Part shown: positions 25,794-37,344 of the stretch, piece after piece
How the letters are laid out: every line of letters starts with the position of its first letter
How positions within the stretch are numbered: the first letter of the stretch is position 1
Notes under the pieces: model-generated
Database searches by the model: none
Told to the model about the DNA's origin: nothing
The model's input: the letters and a program-made list of their open reading frames with translations, nothing else
Made by a program: the position numbers and the translations under genes
Assembly (NCBI GenBank): GCA_016785225.1
Contig: JAFBJZ010000902.1
Span: 310,001 to 374,000, forward strand
Direction: 5' to 3'
DNA from: Psettodes erumei
Lineage: Eukaryota > Chordata > Actinopteri > Pleuronectiformes > Psettodidae
Length of the DNA stretch: 64,000 nucleotides

Positions 25794-26058
25794 AGTACTC
25801 ATTGCAGAAAAATGACCACTTGGTTGCTTTGTATCTATTACATAATTACATTATTATTATTACTCATACAAATAAGGATGAGCAGCTTTGAGCTACTAAC
25901 TTGACTGACTGATTAAGTGTCTTGTTTACAAAAACTAGATACTTGAGTAAATTGACCGTTTCGTTTTGTCAGTAATCATTTGTGGTTCTGCTGTGGCGCT
26001 TCACAGTTGTGTGTGTGACTCGCGGGAATGGTGACGTGTTAAATGTCGTGTGTATGTT

Positions 26059-26162
26059 TGTGTGTGTGTGTGTGTGTGGGGGGGGGGGGTGCTATGCGGC
26101 CTCAGTAATGATGTGACATATCCTGTGCACACCTCTGATCCAACCATCGATTTGTTGTAATG

Positions 26163-26194
<32 letters not shown>
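26059..26194 (+). repeat. GT run, G run and T/A palindrome upstream of galnt7
   Basis: A (GT)n run is followed by about 11 G residues (26078-26089). Eighty bases later a run of about 13 T is followed directly by about 19 A (26163-26194), which can fold on itself. The pair lies about 650 bp before the galnt7 start codon. Confidence 0.85.
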
Positions 26195-26219
26195 CGAGCG
26201 TGACCGCCTTCTCCATTGA

Positions 26220-26847
26220 TCCAACCGTCACCTCCTGGCAGCCGGTTCCTTCCCTCTGCGTCCCCGCTCCACGCACGTATGTGATGACGTGGTCAGCTCA
26301 ACAATGAGCCGCAGCCCTCACCCTACTAACCCAACAAACCAGACGGACGTCGTGTGCGTCCCCGCACCCAGTCAAACCTGCCCTGACACCCATGAGTCCC
26401 CGAGGAGTCCTGCTGCACACTAATACCACAAACTGAGGGACACGGGGGCGTTAAGCTGTGTAATGAAAACATGACATACACCTGGCTCCCTGTTTTTTGC
26501 TCGTGTGTGTGGCACAGCGCCCTGGGGTGAGCCCACTGACGCGGCCACAGGCGTGTGCCTCTGAGCTGGGCAGAGCCACACTGCGGGGGGGTGGTGGGCA
26601 GCTCCACTGGAGCCGTGTCAGCGGCGACGTTAGCCAACTCTCCACCAGCCGGGCGGGCGGGACGCGAATCGTTTCGGTGAAGGAAGTCGCAGCCCCACCT
26701 CCGCCTGCCGTCGAGGTCACTGCCAACCTTCGAAACGTGCAACATCGGCAGCTGTCGAGTCGTTAGCTGCCTGCCACTTAGCCCTCGCTAGGAGCGGTAG
26801 CGGCTAACCTAGCTTAGCTGTCGGCAACCCGGGGAAGACCTGCCAAC
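26220..26847 (+). promoter_or_regulatory. galnt7: galnt7 promoter region and 5' UTR
   Basis: The sequence turns GC- and CpG-rich here, in contrast to the AT-rich flank, and looks like a CpG-island promoter. A CRE-like TGATGACGTGG lies at about 26281. GCGGCGACG and GGGCGGGCGGG stretches lie between 26610 and 26665. The transcription start was not located. Confidence 0.5.
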
Positions 26848-29800
26848 ATGAGGCTGAAAGTGGGATTCATTTTACGGAGTCTGCTCGTCATCGGGACGTT
26901 TCTCGGTTTGGTGGTGCTCTGGTCCTCTCTGTCGCCGAAGCCCAGCGACGGTAACCCTTTTGGAAAACGGGTGAGTCAACAGTAAAAGAAGGTATCATGG
27001 AGTGTCCAACACAGGGAAGTTCACGTAGCACGAACAGCTATCAGCGCTAGCATAACACGAGCACAGCACGTCAAACTTCATGGTATATTAGCCGCGCACA
27101 ACCAGCCCGAGGCTGGTGACCGATCGTGGCAGAAGGGTCGTGGAGGTAGGTCGGTGTCACTGTTTCTAAAGGAAGAGGCGCGAGGACGAGCTTCCAGCGA
27201 GCTTTACTACACTGGTTGTCATGGAGATTGGTCCCGAGCCGCCTCGGTCCTTGAGTAGCGAGCTGCATCCTCCGCCGTTTAATACTCGGACATGATTTCA
27301 CACGGTACGGTGTGAAGACGAAACCACACGCCTTCACTCCAGGATGCACATCCGCACATGTCACCATGTCAATGTCATGGGTCCGTGAGGCGGAACTGTG
27401 TGGCTGAGCGCACCTCTGTGAGACAATGAGAGAGAACATGAGATCCTCTGCCTCTTTCCTTAAACACTGTCAGAGGATTGCTTATCGAGGCAGCCGTGGA
27501 TTCGTTGACTCGCACAGTGTCAAACTGTTGCTTCTTGCCACAGAACATTAGCGTGCTGCTGGTTTATGTTGGCAGCATTTTCTGAAGGGCTGCTTGACAT
27601 AGAAGATTCACAATCGATGGCTAAATGATCTTGTGTTGCCAACATAGACCGGAGGTTTTTAATAGGCACAGTAAGTAAACGCCTCCATACATACAGTCAG
27701 CAGCGTATTGAATGGTCTGTAACTCTCTGTGAATAGCTGCCATCAGACAACAATACCTGTGACTCAAAGTAGAAATATTGTTTGGGTGTCTGTGTGAAGG
27801 GCTGTGTTCATGTGCTGAACATCCTGAGGTTTAATCACATGATCTCTGAATGTGACGTTAACGCAGCTATGGAGAGCAATCAGGCTGACTGGTCAGTGCT
27901 GATACCACATTTAAAAAAGAAAACATGAACGTGTATTACAACATCCAAGTTGGTCTTTTTCTATTCATCAGAATGTATCTTGTTCCAAATAAATACTTTG
28001 AGCAACGATCGTTGTCATTTTTGCCACAAGTTACAGAGCACTCCAAGAACTCTCTGTGGAGTATTATGAGCAACATTGATTAGATGACATTTTAAAGCCT
28101 TCAGTTTAAGGATCACAGTGCTGCCTCCCCAAAAAACAAATTGAAACATCATCCTTCCCAACCACCAGGTTTAACCCATTTGCCAACAAGAAGTTTTTGA
28201 TAAATATTGAGTGATGTTATAGCTAAAATCGTGTAGGAATACTTTGTTTTGTTTGCATGCTGCTTCTGTTCAGGTCAGTGGTGTTTTCCGTTACAAAATA
28301 GCCCACAGAGAATGGTGTTGACATCATGGGTTTGGCTTTTGTGCGTGATGAGCAGTGGAGACAGCACAACACAAGGCATTTTGTCTCATTATTATGGGGA
28401 AAGTGCAGGGGAGCAACCAAAACCACTTTTACAAGTTGAGATTTAATAAAAATATTTGACTTCGATGTCAGGATTATTAAAGGGCTGCCTGTGACTGAAG
28501 GAATTTTTCAACCCGTTTAACTTTAACCGTGTTTCTGCTTGTGTGTGTATCAGTGTAACACATAATGATCTGTGCTGTATCTCTTCGTACAGGATGACGA
28601 CTGGCTGCCCAAAGGAGACCGAGCAGATCAGTTTAAGCCTGTGGTGCCTTGGCCTCACGTGGAGGGAGTGGAGGTTGACCTCAACTCCATCAGACTCAAA
28701 CATGGTGAGTTCCAGTTTTAATCATCCCATGAATGTCAGAGTGGAGAACCACTCCCACCACTCTCTGATTGATATATTTGATTATTCCCAAACGATAATA
28801 CATAGAAATGTGGAAAGAATCCCACACTGAAACTACATTACTTGGATCACTTGCAATGCCTTCTTATATATACAGTACTGTGCAAAAGTCGAAGGCCTTA
28901 GACTTTGTTGTTTAAGCAATGCTGTAATCACCACATATCATTATTTCTCAGTCTCTTTATCAGATTACAACCACAAAATACAGGGAATATGTACGAAGTA
29001 TTAAACAACAGAAGATTTTTTTCAGAAGGGAAACGCGGTGAAAAGGCTCAGATATGCTAAAGCTCATGAGTGGAAAAGCTGGTGTTGGCCCAAGACTTCC
29101 AGCACAGGAATTTACCACAAGCTCATAGGACATCCAAATCACAACAAGTCAAATGCAGTAAACACACAAGCCTCAACGCAGTTCAGCTGAGCTCAGTTCA
29201 TCTTTGATTAACATTCGGGTGTGAGTTCCTTCCAAGAAAGTACATAGATTAAGTGTAACCAGAAAGCACGCCAAGGCTGGACAGTTTCTCAAAGATCCCT
29301 ATCTGGATCTGGATCATAGTCACTGGCATGAAAAGCATCACTTCACAAAGCTTAACAAAGCTTCAGATGAGCTCTCCACACACTGTTAAGCACACAACTT
29401 TTTACACATGTGTTTTTTTTTAATATTGTTTTGCAAAGTTTAAAACCCTTTAGTGAACTAATACCTGTTGAGTTTTGTTACCACCCCTCTGACTCTGCAC
29501 TGCATAGAAGAGAAGCAGGAACAGAGTGAGACGAGGACTTTTATTAGAGCCAGGCCAGACGCCATAAATGAGCAAGGTCCACAGTTGCCCCACTGGTTTC
29601 TCCTCAGGTGTGACACGCTGCTGCAGCTCTCTGACATCAGCTGCTCTGAAAAGAGCTCTGCAGAGACGGGGAGGCTTACTTTGGGCTGCACATATCGCTA
29701 ATGGCTGCTGTACAGTCATTACAGTGGTTCCCACACACCAGCACGCAGGCATCAGAAGTTTATTTGATGAAAGTACATACAGGGCTACTGACCTCCGAGA

Positions 29801-31493
29801 ATGCCCCTGCATATGCTAACAGCGTTAGCTGTGTTTCCTGTTGCATGGAGAGGAGGGGCTGTGTACGGATGAAGCAGTTGTCAGTCAGGCATTCAGGGAG
29901 ATGAATGAACTAAACCATACATTGTGTTTTTAAAGGGCGTTAAACAAAAAAACCCAAACATGGCAGTTAGTGTTGTAAATGTGGCCGCCCTCCACATGTA
30001 AGTCACCATCAGCTGGTGTGACAGTTGAGATCTTATCTCAACCAGCCTGTGAAAGCCTTTTTTATGTTCTGGTGAGCTTCCGGGACCTTATCGTGATCAT
30101 ACTACTAATGAGCAATGTCTTTTTCAGCCAATTTGGAAATCCACTGTGTGTAGTAGGAAGTCATCTCACCGTGACCCTTTTGAACATTTTGATTTGACTA
30201 AGGTGAGCTTTGTGACCACTGTCAGCCTAATGCTGCAATACCGCTCTTATTGGTTGTGCAAGTTTGATCATGAGGTCGTCAATAGACTGCAGGAGTGCTG
30301 CAGAATCCTTATCATAAACCAGCAAATGTATATTGGAATTCTTGGTGGACAGGTATACAGAAAAAAGGTTGGCAAATCTGCAGCTGAAAACCACTGAGTG
30401 CTTAGGGATTCATAAGCAGATTTTGGTGTGGTCACTACAGACAGATTATATCTTAAAACTTGCTGTGCCCACAGCGCAGCAGGGACTACTAATAGCTCTG
30501 AGAATGAAACAGTTACCTGTGGACGTGTGTGTGCCTGTGCGTGCTCTGTGGTTGTAGGTGCTGTGGTAAAGGATGTTGCGTACATGTTTAAGCAACCGTG
30601 CAGTGTCTTCCCCCACTGTCGTGTCATTGCAACTCCTCACCAGTGATCCTTTGCTTTTGGCCAGAGAGAGGTCTGGACATGAACTGAGGATTTTTAGAAT
30701 TTTGGTCAAGTACTTGATCACACGTTACCATTTGAGTTTTATTTTCTGCATCCTCACAATGTAACTCATGGTGACTTTTGACCCGAATGCAGACATGTGA
30801 CTTGAGTCATTTGGTTCCAAGCATGTCCCAAGTCATTTTCTTAGTTTTCTCTTGTTTTCTCTCTTCTCTTAGTTAAGGCAAGTCAAGTCTCTGTTTCTCT
30901 ACTGCATCAGGCTTTGAGGGAAAGTAATGGCTCAACAGCAGCAGCATTTAGATATATTCAGTACTTTGAGTTCAATGTTGAGTGAATTAGATATACAGTC
31001 AAGCCTGAAATGATTCATACCCCTGGCAAATTTTGATTTAAAGTAACTTTTATTCAACCAGCAAGTTTTTTCTTGTTTGGAAGTGGCACAGACGTCTCCC
31101 AGAAGATAATAAGACTAATTTGTAAAGGGTATGAATAATTTTGGGCCTGCCACTTTTTGTTCAAATGTAAATAAAAGTTGAGAAATAATTTTTCCCACAA
31201 TGATGCCTCTTGTACATCATCTTATTATCTTCTGGGAGATTCCTGTATCATTTCCAAACAAGAAAAATGTAAAAGTAACTTTAGATCAACATTTGCCAGG
31301 GGTATGAATCATTTTGGGCTTGACTGAATGTTCAGTTTGACAGGTTCTCATAATTTGAAAGATAGTTCATGTCAGAAGGTGTGAGCTGACTCTCAAGGGC
31401 GGTGGGGGGTGAGGGGTGGCGCTAATCGGCTGATTTTCATGCTCCAAATTATCATTATTCTATCACCTTTTAAGAATCCACTATGGGTTGATC

Positions 31494-31524
<31 letters not shown>

Positions 31525-33414
31525 GCCTTTTGCTATGGAAAAGAGGGCAGAGGACACAAGGTCCAGCTTTTTGTCATCTTCTGATTTGTGCTTGTCTGTA
31601 GGAACAGCTGACCATCCGCAGGACCCCGGCCAGCAGCCCAACCAGAAGCAGGTGATCCAGCAGCAGTACGTGACGTTCAAACCCCACACACACGCACACA
31701 CCAACCCTGTCCTGAAGAAAGGGGTCCTGGGAAACTTTGAGCCCAAAGAACCTGAGCCCCCAGGGGTCCCCGGGGGTCCTGGAGAGGGAGCCAAGCCTTT
31801 TGTCCTGGGTCCAGAGTACAAAGACGCGGTCCAGGCTTCCATCAAAGAGTTTGGCTTCAACATGGTGGCGAGTGACATGATCTCACTGGACAGAACCATC
31901 AGCGATATACGGCATGAAGAGTGAGTGCTGCTGTTCACACTGCCTTTCTGTAGTTGGTAATAACCTGTAGGGATGTCCTGAACTCAGTTTTTACAATCAA
32001 GTAATAACAAACATAATGCTAGGATGAATTATGCCATACACACACAGTGTACTGTGCCCAGCCAGCCCTGGTGTTTGACTTGTCCTTCGAGCAAACGCAC
32101 AATAGGGAGGAAGGTGTTGCTCACACACGCCCGACTGAACAAGCTGCAGGTTGGGTTGGTTGAGCCTGTCAGTAGTTAAGAGGTTTTAACATTCCGTTCA
32201 AAACTATACTTCATAAACTATACGTCATAAAAACAGGTTTCCACACGAACGGACCTCCGCAGCGTCCAACTCATTTTGATGAAGCACGTCACATTTGAAC
32301 TTTTCTTATGGAGGCCCTCTGCATTTGTTTTTGTCATGCAGGGCCAAAGCCATTCTGACTGCCACCTCAGTGTGTTAGACTGGATATTAATGACAGAACA
32401 ACAACAGCCTCTTATGGCAGGCCTTCACTTTCAGTAGTTTTAACATAAAGCAGTCTGTTGTTGTGATCTCTCGCATCAACCAAAGATGATTATCAAAACA
32501 TCTACGCTTAAAACTCACACAGAACAAAATACTTCAAAGGACAAGGATCACCACCGCAGTCCCACGTGCACACATTGCCACACTGCATTAGATTTCCAAT
32601 CATTTTGGACTCATCCACACATCCGGTCGCTGAGGAAACGCCCCTCCATTTCTTTCCAAGGAGATCTTTCCAACTCAAACGTGCTGTCTTTTCACTTGAA
32701 GTCCAGACTGCTGAACTCATGCACTGATGATAGTGAGATTGCGATTGTTCTGAATGAGCGTAACTGAACCTCCCCCTCCAGGTGTAAGTACTGGCATTAC
32801 GACGACCGACTGATGACGTCCAGTGTGGTGATAGTGTTCCACAACGAGGGCTGGTCTACGCTGATGAGAACTGTCCACAGCGTCATCAAGAGGACTCCCA
32901 GGAGATACCTGGCTGAGATCGTCATGATCGACGACTTCAGCAACAAAGGTGGGCCAGCTCGGCTCATATCCATCCATATACCAGACAGACTCCGAGACTT
33001 CAAATGTAATTTCTGCAAAAGCAGGTTCTACACAGTGTGTGTGTGTGTGTGTTTTGTGTATGTATGCGTGCATGTGTGTGTGGGTGTGCAGTCCATCTGA
33101 AGGAGCGTTTGGAGGAGTACATCAAGCAGTGGAATGGTCTTGTGAAACTCTTCAGAAATGAAAAGAGAGAGGGACTCATCCAGGCCCGGAGTATAGGAGC
33201 CCAGAAGGCCACCAAAGGACAGGTACGTTCTGACTACTGCCGCTGCTACTGTTACTGTGTACAAATATTCAGTATGTGGTAGTATTACAAAAACTGCAGC
33301 TACAGCACCTTACTTTGTGTGAAACTTTGCCTAGGTTCTGATCTACCTGGATGCTCATTGTGAGGTTGGGATCAACTGGTATGCTCCACTGGTTGCTCCT
33401 ATTTCAAAAGACAG

Positions 33415-33449
<35 letters not shown>

Positions 33450-36400
33450 CATATACAGTAATAGCTTTCAGTGATTTCTGAGCTCATGAAGACTGGCAGT
33501 CATCCAGTAGAGACTGTTTACAGACTGGTTTATTGAATCATAACTTGGCTTTCCAGCCCATCTCCTTTAATTAGTCAGCCGCAGATTTAATATTAGATGT
33601 TATTTATACAGTTTATTAGTGACCTGCACTTGTTTTACTCATGACATGAGTAAAACACCGTATCAAATAGACATACCACAGCTGCTCTCCTCTGTGAGTT
33701 GTTATAATAACAGGATCAGTGAAGAGGACTCAGGCCTGTGATGCTGCATGCTGCTTTCACCTCATACAAATGTAGCAAAGGCTGCAAGTTTTGGAGCACA
33801 GCTGTGACAGATTTTTGACTCACCAGTCAGATTTGTGCTCGTCTCTTTCCAGTCTGTCTTATGAAAATGACTGAATTAATTCTTGAAGTAGTTGTCCCGT
33901 CTTACAGGTGAGGTTATTGCCTTGGCTCTTTTTCATTTATCCATGAAAAAGTCTGACCACCATCACCCCAGAGAGAGGCACACACCAAAGAGGGCGCCCA
34001 AATTTTATTTTACTTTTTGCATCTGTTGTATTGATTTATATATCAGAGTCGAAATGTAAAATACTAATACTTTAGTTTTTCTTACAGGCATCTTAGAGGC
34101 ATTTTTCACATACTTAGCATTCTGCAAATGGATGCTGACTGGTCAGTGAGGATTTCTGATGAGGCTTGCCTTAGCATCAGGAGATGTGTTGATCCACTGT
34201 GATCATGTGGCTGCCGCTTGACCGATGTGAGGAACCTGAAGGGTGAATGCTGTGAAGCTGCCTAAATGGTGTAACCAGAAAGAAGTCATGAGAAATACTC
34301 AGAAAGACACGTCAATACAACTGAAAAAGCTGTAAAAAAAATATGTATTGTCTCCACCCCTTACATTGAAAACAGAATGAAGATGGCCGCTCTCCTACAT
34401 AGGGATTCTCCAGTTTTTCTCAGTTTGTAGGGACCTAAACCTGTTTACACAGTCCCATAAGGACTTGTCATCCTTATGGAGACAAAAGCGAATCCCCGTA
34501 ACATAAATCACTCAGGTTTAAGGTGAAGACATGTTTGAAGTTTAGGGTAAAGTCAGGATTAGTTTAGATTATTAAACAGGGGTTATAGTTCAGGCTTAAG
34601 TAAGTCTATGGGAAATTAATGAAAGTCAATGTAATGTCCTCTGAAGTGATGGAGACACAATTTTCGTGTGTGTGTGTGTGTGTAGGACAGTATGTACAGT
34701 ACCACTGATAGACTATATAGATGGCAATGAGTACAGTATGGAGCCGCAGCAGGGCGGCGATGAGGACGGCCTGGCTCGAGGAGCGTGGGACTGGAGCCTG
34801 CTCTGGAAGAGAGTGCCGCTTAGCCAGAGAGAGAAGGCCAAGAGAAAGCATACCACCCAGCCCTACCGGTACACACTCCAGAGCCCAGCATGCTAACACT
34901 CATCCCCTGTTCTGTTTGTGTCTCCATCTCCCATCCCTCCTTCATCCCACCTGTCCTCCGCGTGTCTGACACCCCACCCCGTGTCTTTGTGTTTTTGCTG
35001 GCACCGCTGTCTGTATTTGAATGTCATTCCCGTCGTGTACGCCACCCCTACACCCCCTCCCCCCGTGCATCTCGTGTGCATGGCCCCACCCCACCCCCTC
35101 ATCCTGTCAGAACGGTGTGCACGGTGCCCCTGATCGACTCCATCCACGGCCAGAAGTTCACCATCGAGTCGCAGGGCGGAGGAGACCAGGACGGCTTCGC
35201 TAGAGGAGCCTGGGACTGGAGCATGCTCTGGAAGAGAGTGCCTCTGGGAGAAAGAGAAAAAAAACTCAGAAAAACTCAGACTGAGCCATATAGGTACAGA
35301 AAACAATGAATAATGCAGGCAGTGTCCACACAGATGTCACACATGTCCCAACTAACCTGGGCCAGTGCTAATCTTGTCACGTCGGCTAACTTGTGAAGAT
35401 GAAGGAATTTCACAGACCGACAGATGATATTTCTTACAAATACAAATACAGATCTTTAAATTAGGAAAGAGAACACAGTCTAACTCACAACTAACCAACT
35501 AAATCATACCTACCTCCCTCTGATGGGGAGGATCTCACTCTTGTCCTGCTGTCCATTGGCTGCCTCTGCACACTTACGTCTCTACTGCTGAGACTTCATC
35601 GGTGTTTCACTGCAGTGTGTGGTCCCTGTCTCTTCATTCGGTGACAGTTACTCTCAAAACGTCTTCTGCTCTCGGTCGTCTCTCATGTTTCGTGTATTAT
35701 TACATCAATTAAGACCAGTTTTGAAAATCATTTCCTATTTTCCTGTGGGTCTGAGAAGCTACATTTTCAGCTTTGTGGCCCATAGTCCTGATCTGGAAGC
35801 CGTAGGGATGATGAGTTTGTGTTGGGATGTTTTCTCTGGGCTACTGGGGAGCTTCTGGTGTGAGTCGGGCTCGGACTGGGGCACCACCATCCCCACCTTC
35901 CCCCAATCACTTCATCGGTCGTGTCCTGCCTTCAGTCTTTTTTTCCAGTTTTGCTTTCACTTCTTTCTTATTTTACTTGTTCCTCTGTCAGTCTGCTCTT
36001 GCCTTCTCTATGTTTTTCTTTGTGAATAATAATGATTAATAGTGACTACTGACTGTGCTTTACACAAAGGAATGTCTGAATGCGTGTCTGCATGTCTGTT
36101 TCTGGACGTTTGTTTCCACTCGCAGGTCTCCAGCCATGGCAGGTGGTCTCTTTGCTATAGAGAGAGATTTCTTCTTTGAGCTGGGTCTGTATGACCCGGG
36201 ACTTCAGATATGGGGAGGAGAGAATTTTGAAATATCATACAAGGTAAACGTCTGGTTTCTGCACGCTGAGGCTCTTCACACACAGATCATTTCGAAGTTG
36301 CATCACCGCTGTGTGTGTGTGTATTCTTGTAGATCTGGCAGTGCGGGGGCCAGCTGCTCTTTGTACCCTGCTCCCGTGTCGGCCACATCTACAGACTTCA

Positions 36401-37296
36401 GGGATGGCAAGGCAACCCTCCACCTGCACATGTCGGATCCTCACCCACCCTAAAGGTAGAGCGGCTCGTGCGTGCTGCAGTGCATGACCAAAACCCCATG
36501 TATAAAGCTGCGAGTGAGCGCGGTTGCTGTCTTCTGAGGCTCAATCGCTGTGGAAGTGGGTGCACCAGCCGTTTCCACTCCCACAGTTGGTCATGAAATG
36601 CTGACACACCCTGGATTTCCTGTTTGCTAACCCTAACCTGCTCCACTCCTCTTTACACCTGTCAGGGGACTAAGTTGAAGTGCAAATTTGCAGAGTGTGT
36701 GACCTATAAAAACATGTATGTGTGTGTGTGAGCAGAACTATGTTCGTGTGGTGGAGGTCTGGTGGGATGAATATAAGGACTACTTCTACGCCAGTCGTCC
36801 TGAAACTCTCACTCTGGCCTACGGGGACATCAGTGAGCTCAAACGCTTCAGGTAGAACATTCTTGATTTTCACATCCTGTCACTGCCATCCACTTAAAGT
36901 CACAGACACGGGGCGAAATCCTCACACATATAGACCAACCAATCAGAATATTGCCTGAAACGATCCTATGTCTATGAACTCGTTTATTGTCACTACGTTT
37001 TCAAAATGCCTGTTTTTCTTCCATGGACATTGTAGCATTGCAGTTCACCACCAAGTCACCGCACCAGCTGACGTGCCTCGACACTGAGGTCACCCAGTCT
37101 GACAGTCTGCAACCATCACGCCCAGTGTCGACTCTGGGGAAATGTTGTTGTTGCACAGTGAATAGGCACCTTATATAAACTGTCACAATAATATTCCTTA
37201 TACAATAAGTACCTTAAGTGCACTGTAAATTGGGCCCTTTAAAGGGTTAGTATAGTGTCATATCATCCAAAATGTCAAGTTTAATGTTGCAGAAGA

Positions 37297-37344
<48 letters not shown>

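Noticed and set aside
34686..35293. Assembly duplication as the source of the two galnt7 exons
   Set aside because: The exons differ at many positions, including silent ones, and the introns around them are unrelated. The duplication is old, not an artefact.
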